64,000 bases of DNA from Theocolax elegans (taxonomy: Eukaryota; Arthropoda; Insecta; Hymenoptera; Cerocephalidae). Of the stretch, positions 24,031-34,379 are shown in pieces (the stretch's first letter is position 1; every line of letters starts with the position of its first letter). The DNA is taken from contig CM047425.1 of the NCBI GenBank assembly GCA_026168455.1, positions 26,653,058 to 26,717,057 on the forward strand. Reading direction: 5' to 3'. Under the pieces are notes generated by a model. The model searched no databases, was not told the DNA's origin, and saw nothing but the letters and a program-made list of their open reading frames with translations. A program made the position numbers and the translations under genes.

Positions 24031-24345
24031 TTATTTTATAACTGTAAATAAATGTACATAAATTTATATAAATGATAAAAAATGTATACATTCGTAAATA
24101 AATCTAAATAAATGTAAATATCTGTAATGAATTATATATACGATTATAAAAAATTATTTGGTGCCAGTAAAATTTTCTTTGAAATAATAAGAAATGTAAA
24201 TAACAGTATACAAATATAATTAAAGATATATAAATGTAAATAAATGTAAAGAAAAGTAAATAAACGTAAATAAATGTAAAGAAAAGGAAATAAACGTAAA
24301 TAAAAGTAAATACAGTTTTAATTGTCACATTTAGATGCATTTATA
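24031..24345. repeat. TAAATGTAAA word array
   Basis: About 20 degenerate copies of AAATAAATGTAAATA / GTAAATAAACGTAAA between 24045 and 24320. Simple-repeat-like but not a strict microsatellite; similar in kind to the other word arrays of the window. Confidence 0.7.
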
Positions 24346-24369
24346 TACTTTTATTTACTTTTTAAAATT

Positions 24370-26724
24370 TCCATCGGGGAATATTTGCGGCAACATTTTA
24401 GCCAGTTTTCATGTCAGCTTAATTTTATTTTCCTCTGTGACTTTCGGTGCGGTTTGCTGAAAACTTGCAAGAAGCTTGCTGGAAATATTGTCTTTTGATC
24501 GCTCAGAATCAATGCGTTGAAATCTTGCTGGAAGGCTTTTACGCAAGTTTTCTAGAAGTCAGTGACCAGTGATTGCCTCATTCTTTTTTTGAAATTTTCT
24601 GGAACCTTAGGCAGCAATATTCCTTGAATGGTTGCAATAATATATTTGAATAGCTTGCATCAAACTTTCGCTGTATCATTTCTTTGCATCTGTCATAAAT
24701 CATGCTTAAATATTTTTGGTTGTCTTTCATGAAAGTTTACTGTAATGAAGTTTGAAACATTTCTAGATATGTTGCTGCAATCTATTGGCAATGTTTCATG
24801 CAATATAACATTTTATCGTTATTTATATATTTCTTGGAATTTGCTAAAAAATTACACAACGCTTTTGTAGAATGTTCCTTACAAAAGATTGCTGTAAGAT
24901 TTAGTTAAGTTTTAGGGAGGTTGCAGCAAACTTGCAAAGTAATATTGCATGAATCTTTCATCGGCAGGCTTTTATGCTGTGTAGGAATCAGCGCATTATG
25001 CAACGATATAAATACAAAATATGAAATATAATTAAATATTAAGAAATCATAAAGTTAAATAATTACTTGAAACTAAGTCTTTATTCTCACATTCTACAAG
25101 TGAACATACATTCGATAATCTCGAATTTCGAATATCCAGATCGATTTCGCCGTAATTAGAAATAAGTAGATCTGTTAATTGTACATATAACTACAAAATA
25201 TAATTTATTATTAATATCAATATTAATAAATAATAAAGATAAAAAATTATTTACGAAGAATTTCTTTATACTTAATACTGCACGAAGCAGTATTAAAATA
25301 TCTCCCCGATGGAAGATTCATGCTATACATAGACATTTTTGAAAGATTGGCAGTTACGTTACTGCTATATTTGAGACAATATTTCAGCAAGCTTCCATGC
25401 AAGATAAACTTTATTTTCCATTGTGACTTTCGGTGCGGTTTTCTGAAAACTTGCAAGACGCTTGCCGGAAATATTCTCTTTCGATCTTCCTTAAAAATTT
25501 CATTGGAATCTTGCTGGAAGCTATTAGGGAAGCTTTCTATAAAGCATGTACATTGTGACATTCTTTTGTTAAACCTTTTTGCATAATTTAACGGGAATAT
25601 TCCTTGACCGGCTGCTGCAATCTTCCAGAATAAGCTTCTGAAAGCTTTTTGTGCATTGCATGACGAATCTCTTTTCAAGGTGGCAAAAAAGGTTGTGGCA
25701 ATCTGTCTTGCCTGTCTTTCACGACAGATTACGAGTAACATTCCTGCAATATTTCAGCAAGGTTTCATGCAAGCTTAATTTTATATTCTTCTGCGACTTT
25801 GGTGCGGCTTCCAGGAATCTTGCAGGAAGCTTGCCGGAAATATTGTCCTATGATTTTTCAGAAAGAATGCATTGAAATCCTGCTGCAATCTTTTACGCAA
25901 GTTTTTTACAAAGTAGGTACCTTTGATTCCCGTAATCTTTCGTCAAACATTTTTGCATAATTTAACGGGAATATTCCTTGACCGGCTGCTGCAATCTTCC
26001 AGAATAAGCTTCTGAAAGCATGTTGTGCAGTGTATGACGAATCTCTTTTCAAGGTGGCAAGAAAGGTTGTGGCTGTCTGTCTTGCCTGTCTTTCACGAAA
26101 GATTACGAGTAACATTCCTGCAATATTTGCGGTAATATTTTAGCAAGGTTTCATGCAAGCTTAATTTTATTTTCTTCTGCGACTTTGGTGCGGCTTCCAG
26201 GAAGCTTGCAGAAAGCTTGCCGGAAATATTGTCCTATGATCTGTCAGAAAGAGTCATTTTTTTTGCTGGAAAGCTTTTAAGCAAGCTTCCTAGAAGCTAG
26301 AAAGCAATAATTGCTGCATTCTTTTACTGAACTTTTCTGGAACGTTAAGAAGGAATATTCCTTGAATGGTTACAGCAATATATTTGAATAGCTTGCAGCA
26401 AGCTTACGCCTTATAATTTCTTTGAATCTGTTATAAATCTTGCTTCAACATTTTGATTTTTCTTTCATGAAAACATTCTGTAATGAAGTTTGCAACATTT
26501 CTAGAAATGTTGCTGCAAGCTGTTAGCAATGTTTCATGCAATATATCATTTTACCATGACTTTTATCTTTCTTGGAATGTTGCTACAATATTGTATAACG
26601 CTTTCGAGGAATCTTCCTTTGAAAGATTGCTGTAAGATTCAGTAAAGTTTTAATAAGGTTGCAGAAAACTTGCAAAGGAATATTGCATGAATCTTTCATC
26701 GGGAAGCTTTCATGCTGTGTGGGT
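24370..26724. repeat. Right arm: inverted array of the 219-element
   Basis: Contains inverse counterparts of the left-arm unit near 24420, 25405, 25783 and 26160. A recent tandem duplication of about 375 bp is visible: the block TTGACCGGCTGCTGCAATCT at 25603 recurs at 25978 with its following 150 bases almost unchanged. Outermost bases 26707-26724 are the perfect complement of 219-236. At 24978-24995 a second terminus-like CTTTTATGCTGTGT occurs, with AT-rich filler to about 25300. Long open frames here arise from the repeat words. Confidence 0.65.
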
Positions 26725-27015
26725 ATGTTTTATAGTAATTTTTATTAGAATTTTTAATAATTTTTATTATACATTTTTCTCAGTGTACTATTAAATACTT
26801 CGAGAAAAAAAAAGAAAACTCGTGTTTTGTTTCTATGTTGCCTGAAAATGCACTAATCAATCTTAGTTTTGGATATCTCAAGCAAGTATCAAAGAGCAAT
26901 TTCAATTTGATATTGCATAAGAGGTTACCTGTGAAGACAAAAAAATTTTTCGAAATTTACCGTTTTTATTTTAATTATGCACGTGTTAGTTTTCTGGGTC
27001 CGAAGTAAAACTACG
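26725..27015. other. Unassigned AT-rich sequence
   Basis: Nothing recognised between the end of the right arm and the SINE. Confidence 0.4.
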
Positions 27016-27027
27016 AGTATAGTAAAT

Positions 27028-27236
27028 ATTATTATTATTTTAACGTCGCTCTTTTTATGCTCCCAAACCGGTGCTAATAAGCAACGGAGGTCATACGATG
27101 TCTTGGTGAAGAAAGCACTTGGTGAAAATACATTCGCCAGTGGTGCTTGTATCAATCGGCCGGGGCCGGGAATCGAACCTGGGACCTCCAGAATACGAGC
27201 CCGACGCCCTACCGACCAAGCCATCACAGACCTCAA
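27028..27236 (-). mobile_element. tRNA-derived SINE with 12-bp target duplication
   Basis: On the minus strand the head has an A box with one mismatch (TGGCTTGGTCGG) and a perfect B box (GGTTCGATTCC). A unique body follows and an (AAT)n tail ends the element at 27028. The 12-bp direct repeat AGTATAGTAAAT flanks it exactly (27016-27027 and 27237-27248), the signature of target-primed insertion. Open frames across it are typical SINE by-products, not genes. Confidence 0.92.
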
Positions 27237-27248
27237 AGTATAGTAAAT

Positions 27249-28181
27249 GAAGACGATTTATGTCCACTCAAAGACGAAGGAGAGGAAACATTTGTTAAAT
27301 ATAAATCACGGTTATTTAAGAGGAGGTCGTAACAGAAAAAACTGTCAATCAAATATATGACAGTTTAAGTGCATAAAATGAAATTTGTATTCTGCACTAT
27401 TCTTCTCTATTAATGGATCAAAATACTCCAAATTTTGCATAAATGATTCATTTGGTCTAGAGAATAGTGCTCTGGTCTTAATGTAGTTGAAAAATTTCGT
27501 ATTATTATTATTTGTCCTAATTTATCTGACCATTGTATGAGATGCATTTTTATTATGGTTCTCCACTAATTTTTGCGTCTATGCTATGTTACGATACAAA
27601 ACTGTACCAGAACAATCAAAATACAGTATAGAATGGTGCTCTGATAACATTTTGTACAAAAAATGATGCAAATTTGCTAAAATGAGTTTGCAAACAATAA
27701 ACAGTTTTGCAGGTTATCTGCGAAATATATAAGTTTTTTTATTTTGCCTAAAGGTGGCGCTGTGTAATATTCCTATAGGCCTCGATCTGTTGAATCGACC
27801 TATCAGCTATTAGTGTTGAGTGCTTACCGAGACGTACATGCGGTGTGCCTTATCTATTGTTCTGTATGTTACTACGTATTATATGATTCTATAATTATTT
27901 TTTTATAACCTTAAATTGTCAAATCTGTCCAATCTGTCAACTCATCAACTAGTTTTGTACGACCTCCCCTTAAGGCTAAAAGAATGAGAAAAAGTGGTAA
28001 GTTACATTCGACAAATCAATAGCTTAAGTCAATATTATAATATAAAACCAAGTAAAAAATATTTAGTTTCAAAACGGATTTATGTACATTTGTTATTTTA
28101 TAATGAGTTAAAAAACATCAAAACGTTTATAAATTAGTTAATATTATTTGAATACATTTATACATCACGCCAATTATTTAA
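27249..28181. other. Unassigned AT-rich sequence
   Basis: No gene, RNA or repeat recognised. It ends in TTAA (28178-28181), the target site of the next element. Confidence 0.4.
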
Positions 28182-28207
28182 GGGGATGTCGGAGCTATAG
28201 CCTCTGT

Positions 28208-28658
28208 CGATAGCCGCTCGATCTCGAGGCTTCGAATCATGTGTCCATTTTGACGATAAACGTACTTCAAACATAACTTATAAATTTTACAGCTACATAG
28301 AGCTATTAGAAGATACTTTCCCCCCGTGCTATGACTAAAATTAAGGTAATTGTAATATTACTCTTGGCATCAAATGTTTATTTTTTTAAAGAAATGTGTA
28401 ATACGTCTCGTATTAAGTGAGTCTATAACTGCCGTGATGCTACGCGCTACGTATTACACATTTCTTTAAAAAAATAAACATTTGCTGCCAAGAGTAATAT
28501 TACAATTACCTTCATTTTAGTTATAGCTAGGGGGGAATGTATCTTTTAACAGATCTATGTAGCTGTAAAATTTATTATTTATATTTGAAGTACGTTTATC
28601 TTCGAAATCGACATGACTACAGCGCCATTCGAAGCCTCGAGATCGAGCGGCTATCGGG
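28208..28658. mobile_element. Foldback nested at the left end of the TTAA element
   Basis: Arms begin CGATAGCCGCTCGATCTCGA at about 28208 and end with the complement at about 28658; the centre is near 28433. Just outside the right arm the TTAA-element terminus GGGGATGTCGGA is repeated (28658-28669), so the left terminus is present twice, once on each side of the palindrome. Confidence 0.7.
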
Positions 28659-28779
28659 GATGTCGGATGTTCCTGAAAATACCTACCTTACCGGTATAAT
28701 CGGTAAGTTTGACTTTTTATGTTTTAAATAAGAATTGAGGTATTATTTTGAATCAGTAAAAATAAATATTTTTAATATA

Positions 28780-30215
28780 ATTCTTTGTTTTGAAAATTTT
28801 GAACCCAAACATCGCACCTTTAATACATATAACGTTTAACGAAAATTTAGCTAAACCATCACCACAATTTATGTGAGGGCTTGACGTTCTTACTTTTTGA
28901 AAAAAATAAAAAAAGCAATAAAGAAATCTACTATTACCTTCCCCCACTCCACTAAGATTTTTTAGAATTGGCGGGTTCACGACATGTCTTGACAAAAGTC
29001 ATCGAAACATTTTATTCATATTATTTTTATGAAACATGAATTTAGTTAATAAATATAATTACTTAATCTTAATAATACATATACTTTTGCAGTGTCGACG
29101 CTAGTTAAAATATAATATAACATTTGTTGCGAGAGATGGCGCCACCAAGGCTTTCCGAAAAGTAAAATACATTGTAGTTTTATACATTGAAAATTATATA
29201 CATATTTAATGATATATGTAATCACGCTTATAATTTGTTTTTTTACTATTTTCAAGAATCATAAAGCTGGTCGTCATATATTTAGAGCTTGTAATTGGTT
29301 GCCATGTCTAACTTACATAATTTTAAATTTGTTTCTTTATATAAATCTCTATTCGGGTGCATTTCTTGTCATTTACTAACGAATTTTCAATTATTTTAGT
29401 AAAAAGATTCACACAAACCCGAATTACAAAAAATCTGCGAGAAATGATTAATAAAAGTAAAATATCTTTAATTTTCTACTGCGGTAGGTCTACGGGGACC
29501 GTGCACGATTTACGGCTATCGTGCGCACGGTCCCCGTAGACTATCGAAGCAATATTCTGCGTTTCATATCGATTTAAAAATTTGGGAAAAATCAGATGCA
29601 CTGTTTAATAGAGACAAATATTCTATAAAACGGTATTTTAAAACCGAAAATCTTTTTGCGACAAAATTAGCAATTCTGCTCAATTTTAATAAATAGTAAA
29701 TCTCTGTTCCGGTTAATTTCTTATCAACTACTAGCGAATTTTCAATTATTTTAGTAAAAAGATTCACACAAATCCAAATTACAAAAAATCTGCGAGAAAT
29801 GATTATTAAAAGTGAAATATTTATAATTTTCTACTGCGGTAAATCGCTAGCCGTAAATCGTGCACGGTCCCCGTAGCCTATGCAAGCAATACTCTGCGTT
29901 TCATATCGATTTGTAGGTAATTCTGGGTTTTTATTGTTTTATTAACAAATGAGGCTTTATTTAAGAAAATTTCGAACGCCTACCCTTCATTTTTATAAAA
30001 CAAATATTCATGCAAATTTTCAATTAATTATTTAAATATTTTCAATATATTTCTTATATTTGAAATTTTTGAACGCAAACATCGCGCCTTTTTATGCATA
30101 AAAATTAATGAAAATTTGACTGAAGGATCACCTCAAATAATGCAAAGGCATGGCGTTTCGATTTTTTTCGAAAAATAAAAAAAGCAAAAAAGAAATCTAC
30201 TATTACCCTTCTACC
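28780..30215. repeat. Direct duplications inside the TTAA element
   Basis: Two blocks are repeated in direct orientation: about 28790-28945 recurs at 30060-30215 (shared GCAAACATCGC-type start and AAAGAAATCTACTATTACC end). About 29365-29580 recurs at 29730-29912 (shared TTTTCAATTATTTTAGTAAA and CTGCGTTTCATATCGATTT). Confidence 0.65.
29488..29541. repeat. Perfect 17-bp-stem GC hairpin
   Basis: GTCTACGGGGACCGTGC pairs perfectly with GCACGGTCCCCGTAGAC around a 20-base loop. A partial version lies at about 29850-29880, and a related hairpin at 30401-30457 (GGGGGACGTGC with GCACGTCCCCC). Confidence 0.8.
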
Positions 30216-30609
30216 ACCAATAAAAGATTATTAGAGACATTGTACCCATGATAAATCGCTTCGACAAATACTGGTGTATTAAACAACTAATATTTAAAAT
30301 AATAGATAGAATTATTGCATATCAGCGATACTTAATTAAACGTGATTATCACCGAGTATTTTGTTTGCCTCCGTTTTGTTTAACGATAAAGCGTATTTTC
30401 GACCTAAGGGGGACGTGCGCCGCGCGAGTCATAAGAGCTGCACGTCCCCCGCAGGTCCACTCCGCGCGGCAACTGTTTCTTACGGTCGTAAAACGTTTAC
30501 GTGTCTGCATCAATCAGTCTCAGATATTCTGGTAGTTCAAGAAGCAATTATATCTATGATTTTACGGTTGGGATGACAGTAACAAAGTATTTTACTTAGA
30601 ATTTGTTCT

Positions 30610-30750
30610 GCTCGAGAGCCATGATTGGGCATTTGCGCATGCGCGTAGCTCGTACTCGGTGGACCGCGTTTGTGCACCTCGATGTGGCTGTTATCCTGCT
30701 GCTGGCTAATATTCTCTTCACTTGGACGTCGTAGCTGATACTTCCTTAAG
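30610..30750 (+). promoter_or_regulatory. Promoter-like patch with NRF-1 site and possible 5' exon
   Basis: TGCGCATGCGCG at 30634-30645 is a perfect match to the NRF-1 consensus YGCGCAYGCGCR in a locally GC-rich stretch. A consensus-like donor AAG/GTAATA follows at 30750/30751. No coding exon can be attached, and the patch lies inside a transposon, so capture or chance are both possible. Confidence 0.3.
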
Positions 30751-32805
30751 GTAATAATCTTGTTTATAATCCCAGCTTGTTAATTAATTATCACGACGCG
30801 AGATTCAGGCGCGAAGTCGACTACGTTGCTGTGCCGCCAACCTTGTTACCTGGAGCTGCCACTACTTTGCTTCACTTGATGACACCGAACACCAAGGTCG
30901 CCACAGCTATTCTATGATTCAACTTGCTGTTGATTTCAGACCTCCCTCAACTGGTGCCTAGACAGTCCTGATGATAATCTGAATTCTCGCTAGTCGTCCC
31001 AGCTTACTTATATTTCCAGTGCTAGTGTGTGTTAGTGAGATTTATGAAGGGTTATTAGGATTGTGAGGGTAGGTAGGACTTAGATCCAGTACCGGTAGGT
31101 AGATATAGGGAAAGGTTGAAGTTATATGAGTAGATATGTTTAAATATATAGTTGCTTAGCTATTCGGGTAGGTAGGTATTCCCTTTAGTTTCAAATATCA
31201 TTCAATCTTGTTGACATGTGCGAAGCACATTGTCACAATATATGTTTATGGATAATTTCAGATAAACACGTCTGGCCAAAATTTTAAACCACACCATTTT
31301 TATCGTAAAGGATAGAGATATTTCCCAGAAGACAGGTCAAAATTGTTAAGTGATAGAAACAATTTTATCAACATTGATTCTAACCTCAAAAAGTGAAAAA
31401 TTTTAATTTTTTTTTCAAAAATAACTATTTTTGAAGCTATGTATCTTAAAATCTATCAACTTATTTTATGACATGTAATATAACTTTGGCTGCAAAATGT
31501 AATGGATTTAAATTCAGATACCTTATTAGAAATCCTGGGAAATGTCAATTGGAGATACCAGCTTTTTCTTTTACTTTCTTTTGTGATTTGCTAATATCTT
31601 TGCATGATTGTCTTTTATGTTTTACTTTATTGCTCGATATGCTACTAGAAATGCATGAATTTAATTTGCTATACTTTCACATGGGGTATTTTAGATTGGT
31701 ATTCTGCATAGCACACCAAAAAATGCATCTAAAATATTAATTAAAAAATCGTTACAAAGAAAATATCTGATGCTTTAATTTATAAAGAAAAAATTTTGTT
31801 TTTAATAATAATTAAACGAACCAGTTTAATTTGTAGTTATTAATCAATGTGGATACATTGTTGAAAATATGTCTGAGGGCGTGACAACATTACTATTTCA
31901 ACACTTTATTGTTTTATTTAAAATAATAATGTAAAATATTTTATGTGTGCTTTGCTAATATCTTTGCATGGTTTTCTTTTGCTTTACTTTCATATGGGAT
32001 ATTTTAGATTAGTTTATTGCATGAGAGCATCAAGAGATGTCGAACCTAAGTTACAGGGATTTACACCAAAAAATGTGATACAAATGATACAAATAACTTA
32101 AACCATGAGGAAAGCTCTGATGGTTCGAATGTTCAATGAAAAATTATTTTTATAATAGTAATTGAGCAAACCACTGTTGGTTTGTAGTTATTAATCAAAA
32201 AGGACAAGAACATCACACCTAAACGTCATAGTAAAAGATCGATTTTAATATCTGGTAAAATGTGGATACATTGTTGAAAACACGCCTGAGGACCTGAAGG
32301 ACAACACTATTATTTCAAAATCTCATTCTTTTGTTGATAAAAACAGTGTAAAAATAATCATTTTTTGAATAGGTTATAATTCTAAATAATTTTATTGGCA
32401 TTGCCACGTTTGTTGCTTTTTACATATTACAAAAATATTATTCATCTAGTGCGTGCCATCCTCGTCAGCCAAATCGTACTTATCACTTTACGATTCGAAT
32501 ATTAATTTTTGAGATGACAACCGGCCTATAAATATTTCTGGTATGAATGCCAATCCCGCTCAACTCTCTATTTGCATGATATGGTCTTTATTTTTTTTAA
32601 ATTAACACTTATTTTGGATATGTCTCAACTGACCTCAGCGCCAATAGTGGAGGTGACGATTTTCGTTAAATTATCTCATTGACACAATACATTTGATAGA
32701 CCTAGAAGAGAACGCATATGCCATCTACGTCGTAAATATAGAATTAAATTTAACAATCTATATTACCGACCTGCGTAACATCGTTTTAGACCATCCGACA
32801 TCCCC
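30751..32805. other. Remainder of the TTAA element, including a diverged foldback arm
   Basis: About 31265-31500 resembles an old arm of the (TA)n foldback family (ATCTTAAAATCTATCAACTT and neighbouring order of words). About 31550-31730 and 31950-32040 share direct repeats (TTTGCTAATATCTTTGCATG, CATATGGGATATTTTAGATT). No gene seen. Confidence 0.4.
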
Positions 32806-32809
32806 TTAA

Positions 32810-34379
32810 ATATCTCACCTGTAAAGCAGCATTACATCTGCACCTTGATATTGGTTCTGGTAAGTTTACGTTAACTGTTTCTACTTTTGTTTTCAAATTA
32901 CTTTCAATTAAAGGATGTAGTTCTAAATTTTCAGATTTTTCATTGACAGACACAGCTGTTGTAAAATCTCCAAAATATCTGAAGATGAACTTTGTAATAC
33001 ACTGAGGTTTCCACTAAAATGGATCTGTTTAAAAAATTTTCATCAATCCTATTATTCCGTTAAAAAATCATCATAAAAATTACCGCTATAATCGTGAATA
33101 ATTTATAAATCTTTAATATATCCAAGGGCGCGATAGCGCCCGACGCAAGTATGGGCGCGTAAGCCTTATTATACAGCTAACTCGGTCATCGTATTTTTCT
33201 TTGCATAACCGTTTATTATATACTATTTATTTTTATGAAATTTATGAAACATCACTTTCCCTATTTATTGATCTTTGGTTTACATCAAGTTTTGTGCGAA
33301 TTAATTCACGCATAATTAAGAAAAGCCGCGATAAAGAAATTGGATGTCGATTTCCTTTACTCGATTTTTGCTTCTTCCCTTTATATTACATTACTCGTAT
33401 ATATCTATATTTATACTTGGAAAAAAGTTGAGACAGAGCGATGGGCAAATATATAAGAAAGAAAAAAGACACTCTTTTCCAGCCTGTGAAAGAATGCGTA
33501 CAAAGGTAAAAACATAATAAGAGAAGTTATAACGTGACCGTAAGAGGTAGCTAGAATCAAGTGAATACTTTCATCATACTGTATCATCTGGCCGATTTTG
33601 TTGTAAATATGAGTTATTACAATTGATAAATTCTTTACGTAATTTTTCTTTAATTTAAAAAGGGATAACAATCGGTAAATAAGCAAGTCAAACAAGTAAA
33701 TGTTTCTATGATGTTCTTATAATTCCACCGCAGGCATATGCATAAAACCGAAGTAACAAATACGTTTACAGAAATATAATGCACCAGCAAGAAAATAACG
33801 AACGTTCAAGAAATTGTTTTGCTATACGCAAGTATATCTGTAAGACTTCCCAGTGACTCCTGTATAGTGGATATAAATTAATAATTGTTTAAACATGGTG
33901 AAATTCAATTTAACTCCAGTGATTAAAAATAAATAGTACAATATTAACTCGTGTAACTGGGAAGTCCATTCAGATTATATTAGTTTATACTTTTCAATAG
34001 AGTAATAATAGTTCCACTTTCTTATTTCTTTAAAGGAATATTTTTTACTTTTTACCCTATTGTAAAGTGTAATTTTTATATCTTGCACTGTTTAAAGTGT
34101 AATTTTAGTTGTTTAGTCGGTTAGAAGGTGTAGTTTTGGAATTTTTAATGTTACTTAAAGAGTAGTAAAGTCAACAAATTACTCATTTTAGCTTCAGTTT
34201 TTACTCTTTGGGGTTAAGAGTGTCTGATGAAACTTTTTTAATTTGACTGAATTTTCCTGAACGAAATGTCAGACCCAAATTACACGAATCTACGCCTTTC
34301 AACATAAATATTATAAATAATATATTAAATTGGAAATTTAAATAATTTCATACAGGTAGCTCAAAATAAAATCAAGGGC
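32810..34379. other. Unassigned AT-rich sequence
   Basis: A small GGGCGCGATAGCGCCC hairpin lies at about 33126. No coding or RNA gene is supported. Confidence 0.4.

Larger units (their letters stand above)
219..26724. mobile_element. Candidate giant CACTA-like composite element with array-type inverted arms
   Basis: The outer ends are an 18-bp perfect inverted repeat, ACCCACACAGCATGAAAG at 219-236 and its complement at 26707-26724. Both arms (219-2360 and 24370-26724) are made of the same degenerate words (GAAAGATTGC, AAGCTTCC, GGAATATT). Both contain an about 365-bp unit in opposite orientation: left units near 1430, 1795 and 2163, right units near 24420, 25405, 25783 and 26160. The interior holds a SAM-like gene and a DDE transposase fossil plus nested insertions. 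I see no convincing target-site duplication at the ends. A terminus-like sequence at 24978-24995 could mean two overlapping copies rather than one 26.5-kb unit. The inverted arms are seen; the single-element reading is inference. Confidence 0.4.
28182..32805. mobile_element. TTAA-flanked element, 4.6 kb (piggyBac/Kolobok-type target)
   Basis: GGGGATGTCGGA at 28182 is mirrored by TCCGACATCCCC ending at 32805, with TTAA directly outside both ends (28178-28181 and 32806-32809). This is the target duplication of piggyBac and Kolobok families. No transposase is visible inside, so it is non-autonomous or decayed. The interior has a nested foldback, two direct duplications and a promoter-like patch. 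Confidence 0.65.

Noticed and set aside
219..26724. A Maverick/Polinton virus-like element
   Set aside because: Size and long inverted ends fit, but no polymerase B, integrase of that type, packaging ATPase or capsid gene is visible.
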